From Nemertoderma westbladi (lineage: Eukaryota; Xenacoelomorpha; Nemertodermatida; Nemertodermatidae), in NCBI GenBank assembly GCA_032718475.1, contig JAUCBJ010006763.1, forward strand, positions 1 to 22,143: a DNA stretch of 22,143 nt. Direction: 5' to 3'. The first letter of the stretch is position 1. Each line of letters starts with the position of its first letter. Made by a program: the position numbers and the translations under genes. The notes under the pieces are model-generated. The model was not told where the DNA came from. It searched no databases and saw only the letters and a list, made by a program, of their open reading frames with translations. Shown here in pieces: positions 17,211-22,143 of the stretch.

Positions 17211-17496
17211 AAAGTCAAGGCTATCCACCATGCTTATTTTCTCCTTGAAGCCGTCAAAGCACAATATTGTGAACAGGCTGGTCCTCACGGAGAAAACAAT
17301 GTCTTCCAAAGCGGAGGCGGCTTTGTTCTAGTTTCAAGCTTGGGGGAACCAATGAGACACCTCCAATGTTATATAGTGTCTGGTTGGAGATGTATGCATT
17401 GTACTTGATACAGTGAACCCGGCGTAGCATTGTTGTGAATCTGCCATCCAGAGATTTGGTGTCCTCAGCAGTTAGAGCCCAACATGGATTCCCATA

Positions 17497-17544
17497 CTAG
17501 GATCGGCATGCTGCATTGCAGCTGCAATTTTAAGAATGCTGTGC
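17497..17544 (-). mobile_element. 48-bp micro-insertion of the RTE-like 3' end
   Basis: CTAGGATCGGCATGCTGCAT through AAGAATGCTGTGC is the extreme 3' end of the same LINE family. It is flanked on both sides by the 12-bp TGGATTCCCATA (17485-17496 and 17545-17556). The uninterrupted order in copies B and E shows that only one copy of that 12-mer belongs there. This is therefore an extremely 5'-truncated, target-primed insertion. Confidence 0.9.
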
Positions 17545-18210
17545 TGGATTCCCATAGAGGAGTACTGGAACTACTGCTGTTCTAAATAATCGGACCTTAA
17601 GTTTCAGATTAATTCTATGTGATTTCCAAGTCCTGGAAAACCCATTCAAGGCTGCCTATGCCTTTCCCTTACGTATTCGAAGGTCCTCACCAGACTTCCG
17701 GATCCATGATCCCAGGTAACAGAAGTCGCCCACATGCTCAAGCATACCATCCTTTGAGCTTATGCTCATCCGGTCAGACACATGCTGATGACTATCAAAG
17801 TTAACTGTCGAAATTTCGTTTTTTTTTTGAGTTAACAAAAAGACCAACTCTAAAAGCAGCATGTTATATTGTGCTGTGGAGCCGTTGGACTCCCTCTAGT
17901 GATTATGAGCCTAGTGATTATTAAGTCATCAGCAAAGTCTTGATCAGTTTCTGGAGCCAGTCGTAGGTGGAGTTACCATCACCTCATCATTATTATGATC
18001 TAGATAGACCATATGGACTATCTGTACTTGTTACCACTGGGTCCAGTATGAGTCCATAACTGACCAGTTCGCTTAAATAAAGAATATTATTATGTTTCGA
18101 AGAAAATACAGGAGCTCTGTTGAAGACTACTGCATTTACACATCGACCCTTCTCCATAGGGATCACCGCTCAGTGGAGTGCATTCAAATTGGAGATGTGG
18201 ATTCCACCCT

Positions 18211-18550
18211 AATCCTGACCAGCCATTACCACCGCCTGATCAGGCCATATACCCCTGCAGCTAAGTATATGGGTCCTTAACCCAGAACCATGAACGTCCT
18301 TATAATAGGTCAGGTAAGGTATTCTAATTCATTGATCAAGAAAACTTGCCACCTCCATGCAGCATAAAGGTAGTGCCACCTGTATCTGCATAGACCCTCT
18401 TACTAGGGCAAATCTGGTCCTGTAACTAGGACCCCCTTCGTTCTGGGATAAGGACGCCATTGGTCCTGGATTAAGGACCCATATACTTGGCTGCAGGGGT
18501 ATATGGCCTGGCCAGGCAGATGGTGATCTACCAATGGCTGGTCAGGAGTA
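18211..18550. repeat. Inverted repeat, about 75-85-bp arms, 180-bp spacer
   Basis: The left arm (18211-18285) read on the minus strand matches the right arm (18466-18550). Both share TTAAGGACCCATATACTT, GCTGCAGGGGTATATGGCCT and ATGGCTGGTCAGGA. The arms sit between minus-strand copy C and plus-strand copy E, so they are best explained as the 5' UTRs of two head-to-head RTE-like elements. Confidence 0.8.
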
Positions 18551-18559
18551 GAGTGTGCT

Positions 18560-20757
18560 CATGTCCACTCTGAGTGTACTTCACTTCGACCTGCACCTGA
18601 CAGCCGGGGTACAGGGCATGACCCAGCAGATGAGCTGCACAGCCAATGGTGGGTCATGTGATCCAGAGTAGATACTGGCTGATGGGCCTCATATCTGACT
18701 CCACTGCGACACCCACCCTGTGGAATGGCAAACCAGGGTGTGGTATTTGCCCCGAGAGCTGACTCGGCAAAAAAGCACCCCCCATCCCCCACTATGGATT
18801 ACATTAGTAATGCGGAGGTCCGGCCACTAGAGGCCAGTGGAATTACCGGACACAATCGGCCTCACAGGCGTCAGTTATCTCCTGACCGGCTGCCTGTCTC
18901 ACCCCCTACTGGAGAGAGAGCAGCCAACAATTCTTTGAGTCCCTTCCCTGATGACCTTTCTGCCCCAAACCCTGGGTCACCAGGGAGGCCAGATTGTGAG
19001 GGGGAGAGGGATTCTGGAGTTGGATGCTACTCTCATGATCCACCCCGACCAACAAAGCCATTGGTGAATCTGAGGCAAGTCACTAGACTAGCCTCAGTAA
19101 ACACCCTAACACTCGGGTCCCCAATGCGACAAGGTAAGTTGACTGCCTTGGCAGATAAGCTTTCTCTTAGCGCAGTGGGTGTTCAAGAGCACCGAATGCA
19201 GACTGGACAGACTGATGAGGTTCTGAGCTTAAGGATACCTGGGGGCGGTTGGCGACTCGCCCTCGCATCAGCAGAATGTGGTAGTGGCAATGGTGTAATT
19301 GGTCTATTCGGGGAATCTGACTGACTCGATGCAGCATTGCGACACAATAGACCAAATCTTTAACTGCATCATCCGTTGCCGACTTCTGCATGTTCTGGAA
19401 GACTCGGAAGTCTTGAGTTTCCGTAATTTTGTTCTGATTGTGTGCTACTCTGGCCAACTAGTGTTGCCCCTGTAGAGGAGGTGGAAAATTTCTACCACAA
19501 TCTACAAGCAGCTACTGATGGCAGTGGCATCAGGCATGCATTCTTAACATTCTTAACTAAGGCCAACTCAGTCTAACTCGCTCACCTATCTTCAGCATAC
19601 TTTCATTACTACTGGATTCCTGCTCGAAATTATCGCACCTTAAGTTTCCGATTCAGTCTACGGTGGCTTCGACAACATCCTGGTAAGCCTACTGTCGATG
19701 GCTGACCCATGAACCTTTCCTGACGTTTTCGATGGGGCTGTCCTCCAGGGAGTCACACTTGCATCCATTCTGGTATCAGAATTGTCGTCCACTATGCTCT
19801 ACGCATGTCCTTAGACCATCATAATGATGATGCGGTGATGATATCTCCACCGACTGGCTCCAGAAGTCGAGGAAATCCTGCCAAGTACCTAACTGATCTA
19901 GACTTTGCTGATGACTTTCTGGAGTTACTCTCAAGACCATCACTAGAGGCAGCCCAACGGCTCCTCAGCTCATTAGAACATGCTCCCTCTAGTGTTGGTC
20001 TGTGTATTAACTCCAGCAAAGACCAAAGTTTTGACAGTTAGGACTTTGAAGGAGTCCTCAGCACATCTCTGATCCAGGATGGAGACATAAGCTCACAAGG
20101 ATGGTAAACATGCTTGAGCATGTGGACGACTTCTGTTACCTGGGATCATGGATCTGGAAGTCAGGTGACTCAGTCAGGTGCGGAGGACCTTCGAATACGT
20201 AAGGGAAAGGCATGGGCAGCCTTGAATCGGCTTTCCAGGTTTTGGAAGTCACCGAGAATTAATCGGAAACTTAAGGTCCGATTATTTAGAGCAGCAGTAG
20301 TTCCAGTACTCCTCTATGGGAGTCCATGCTGGGCTCTAACTGCTGAGGACACCAAATCTCTGGATGGCACATTCACAAGAATGCTACGCCGGGTTCATTG
20401 TGTCAAGTACAATGCACACATCTCCAACCAGACACTATATAACATTGGAGGTGTCTCATTGGTTCCCCCAAGCTTGACACTAGAACAAAATCGCCCCCGC
20501 TTTGCAGGACATTGCTTTCGCCGTGAGGACCAGCCAGTGCAAAATCTTGTACTTTGGCAGCCTCATGGAGTGAATCAGCATGGTTGACAGCCCATGACTT
20601 TCTTGAGACGCATCTTAAAGGACACTGGCCTTGAAGATGCGGATGATCTAGCAAATGTCATGGGTGATAGGGAGTTGTGGCGGCGCAATTTTGTCGACAA
20701 GCCGGCTCAGCATTCTTAAAAATGCAGCTGCAATGCAGCATGCCGACCCTAGTAGTA
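18560..20757 (+). mobile_element. RTE-like LINE copy E, longest copy of the family
   Basis: The left boundary is uncertain, perhaps near 18466. The first frame (18725-19324, 199 codons) has a Pro/Ser-rich N-terminus including GRPDCEGERDSGVG. It is followed by the start of an apurinic endonuclease domain: SVNTLTLGSPMRQGKLTALA, LSLSAVGVQEHRM with the Glu of the QE motif, and IPGGGWRLAL. Most of the endonuclease and the RT fingers are missing or scrambled between 19325 and 19800. The palm is present at 19885-20040 (LTDLDFADDFLELLS, then SSVGLCINSSKDQSF). The C-terminal region runs from 20114 to 20719 (SPCWALTAEDTKSLD, RRVHCVKYN, AGHCFRREDQP, DTGLEDADDLANVMG, DKPAQHS) with one in-frame TGA at 20585-20587 where copy B has GGA. 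The 3' UTR ends CCGACCCTAGTAGTAG. The copy cannot be autonomous, but the C-terminal part is very similar to copy B. Confidence 0.85.
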
Positions 20758-21609
20758 GTTAACATAAGACGAAGGTGGTCCTAATTACAGGACCAGATAT
20801 ATAAATAGCCGTCAAAACGAGCCTACATGGTACATACACACTTAATGCATTATTAGCAGTAATTAATAAGTAGTCCCCCAGGTATTTTACCGCCTCTATT
20901 TACCTAGTTTCCAGTACTGGTATAAATTATATTCTAGAAGTCCATGTGTGGGTGTAGATTGGGACCACGGAAGTCTAAGACAGACTGCCTCCTCCACATC
21001 TGGCAGAATTATATGTTGATTGTTGGCGCTCCATGAACGGGTTTTCGACTGGCTACAATAGACTAAATTTTTTAAAATAATTATTATAGATTTTAGAACA
21101 TAATCAGATTATTGACATTCACAAATTATATTGAAATTTTTTGGTAAACACTATATTATCTATATCTATGATACCAATAATGAAATTGACATAACGCAAT
21201 AATGGAACAAATAGTATTATTAATAATTATTTATTTTACATGGGAAATTTTTTCACTATTCTCGAGGCATTTTATTTACCGAGCCTCAGCGAGGTTAATA
21301 AAGGGTCGAGAACAATGTTTTTGAGTAGGCCCGAGTCTTTAATACTTTTTTATTTATTTTGTTAAGGGTCCGAAATGTCCGGGTCCGATGCGATGGTCCA
21401 ATATCCACATAAAACTACAATCTTATCATCTTATACAATATTACCTAACTTATCATATCGTAGACAACGAAACCTGCCATCTGCACTTTTATATTATCGT
21501 AGACCTACCATCAGTTTTCCAGCTAATTTTTCAAAAATTTCCAGCGTTTTTTATTTGATATCAAGATATTTTTAAGTCTACTAGTTCCAGCTGCTGTTTG
21601 ACTCTTTTT
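20758..21609. other. Intergenic DNA without a gene
   Basis: AT-rich sequence with no conserved coding frame. The open frame at 21375-21575 is low-complexity and gives no recognisable product. This interval presumably holds the promoter and 5' UTR of the gene starting at 21636, but no TATA box or initiator stands out. Confidence 0.5.
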
Positions 21610-21723
21610 ATGAATCTCCTTCAACTAACATCAACATGGCCCATGACGGTGTCTATAGAGATACCGAAATTCCAATGGATGAACTTCAATCAGGGTCCCA
21701 GGAGGAATGCGTCTATGATGTAA
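21610..21723 (+). other. Upstream overlapping ORF (37 codons)
   Basis: An ATG at 21610 opens a 37-codon frame that runs past the main start at 21636 in a different frame and stops at TAA 21721-21723. If transcription starts upstream of 21610 it could reduce initiation at the main ATG. Its own context is weak (T at -3), so leaky scanning is likely. Confidence 0.35.
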
Positions 21724-22001
21724 TTCAGGATTACGTGACTCTCCCTAATTTGTCACAGAATATTGTAGATAGCAAAGGAACATTAAAGGAGTGCCGACTG
21801 TTATCAGTTAGAAGATGGTGGGTTGGAGTTGTTGTTGGGGTAGTCTTGGTGGCATTGTTAATGGTAGTTGCCATAGTTACTACGTTTTATTCGCTTCAAC
21901 ACAAATTTACCGCAGAGATACAAAACGAGATTAGTGACTTAGACCACAACCTCACACTCACAAACGAAAAGCAAAGAGATGAAATAATGCGCAAATTATA
22001 T
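21636..22001 (+). CDS. First coding exon of an unrecognised type II membrane protein
   Basis: The ATG has a good context (AACATGG, A at -3 and G at +4). The product starts with about 58 mostly acidic cytosolic residues including YDVI (27-30) and YVTL (33-36), two YxxPhi-type motifs. A basic pair, RR, at 59-60 precedes a hydrophobic helix at about 62-85. Beyond it comes a charged stalk (FTAEIQNEISDLDHNLTLTN, then EKQRDEIMRK) with coiled-coil character and an N-glycosylation site at NLT 105-107. The positive-inside pattern and absence of a signal peptide indicate a type II orientation. The frame stays open to TAG at 22119-22121, but a near-consensus splice donor GTAAGT at 22002 ends the exon in phase 0 after Tyr122. 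A second, GTAAGC at 22047, would end it in phase 0 after Tyr137. A C-terminal lectin, collagen or other ectodomain probably follows outside the window. I do not recognise the family. Confidence 0.6.
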
Positions 22002-22007
22002 GTAAGT
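22002..22007 (+). promoter_or_regulatory. Candidate 5' splice donor GTAAGT
   Basis: TAT|GTAAGTATT matches the intronic side of the donor consensus perfectly and leaves the reading frame in phase 0. A competing donor, TAT|GTAAGC, lies 45 bp downstream at 22047, also phase 0. Confidence 0.5.
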
Positions 22008-22143
22008 ATTGGGGATCTAAATGAAAGAAATAATAAATTAGATTATGTAAGCGGATCCAATTTGCTGCACTACCCAGCGGAAAATGGGGAAAGTGGCTTT
22101 TTACCAATTATAGTTGGCTAGGTGACATTACCAATATAATGTC

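Larger units (their letters stand above)
16505..18060 (-). mobile_element. RTE-like LINE copy C, host of two nested insertions
   Basis: Read on the minus strand, this copy runs from reverse transcriptase to near the C-terminus. Around 17900-18000 the sequence is the complement of the FADD region seen at 19820-19930 (GTCATCAGCAAAGTC encodes DFADD). 17620-17760 encodes LEHVGDFCYLGSWIRKSGED, 17219-17484 the YGSxxWALT/TRMLR region with lesions, and 16505-16587 the RRLLKDTGLEDA end. It is split at 16588-17218 by copy B and at 17485-17556 by a 48-bp insertion. Frameshifts, deletions (for example about 15 bp beside the FADD site) and stops make it inactive. It is the oldest layer of this cluster. 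Confidence 0.85.

Noticed and set aside
17619-17804. 61-codon plus-strand open frame
   Set aside because: It is antisense to the RT-encoding minus-strand copy C and has no independent support.
21654-21745. ITAM or ITIM signalling motif in the membrane-protein tail
   Set aside because: YDVI and YVTL are only two residues apart, not the 6-8 of an ITAM, and lack the required residue at -2 for an ITIM. They are kept only as generic YxxPhi motifs.

Overview
The window reads as nuclear DNA of an invertebrate animal, most likely marine. It is AT-rich, gene-poor and full of decayed non-LTR retrotransposons (LINEs). One gene carries an AATAAA polyadenylation signal, the gene at the right edge has intron-type splice donors, and there are long homopolymer and microsatellite tracts and a 3-kb minisatellite. 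I cannot name the phylum with confidence.

Only two ordinary host genes are supported. An intronless, complete TYW3 gene (wybutosine synthesis on tRNA-Phe) lies at 1350-2105. At the right edge (21636 onward) is the first coding exon of an unrecognised type II membrane protein, with a short cytosolic tail, one transmembrane helix and the start of a coiled-coil-like stalk. The two genes show no functional link.

Layout: 1-1349 is AT-rich upstream DNA with poly-C and poly-G tracts. After TYW3 a 27-bp minisatellite of about 108 units with higher-order duplications fills 2879-5835. 5836-6580 is a GC-richer unassigned block with a cAMP-response-element-like site. 6585-7540 holds about six very diverged copies of a roughly 155-bp repeat, each with a CTCF-like core. 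8041-12230 is a broken CR1/Jockey-type LINE split by a second LINE (9508-11327, minus strand) with a target-site duplication. The split LINE lies between two 62-bp near-identical direct repeats. 12716-20757 is dominated by at least seven copies of one APE-type, RTE-like LINE family. One copy of that family has been hit twice by its own family, once by only 48 bp. Between them lie a decayed DDE integrase-like transposase gene (15424-16180) and an orphan LINE C-terminus (16212-16346).

The most noteworthy structures are the self-nested RTE-like insertions with clear target-site duplications, the head-to-head copies forming a long inverted repeat of about 98% identity, the higher-order minisatellite, and the hidden 155-bp array. 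I found no prokaryotic-type system, CRISPR array or rRNA, and no convincing tRNA gene.
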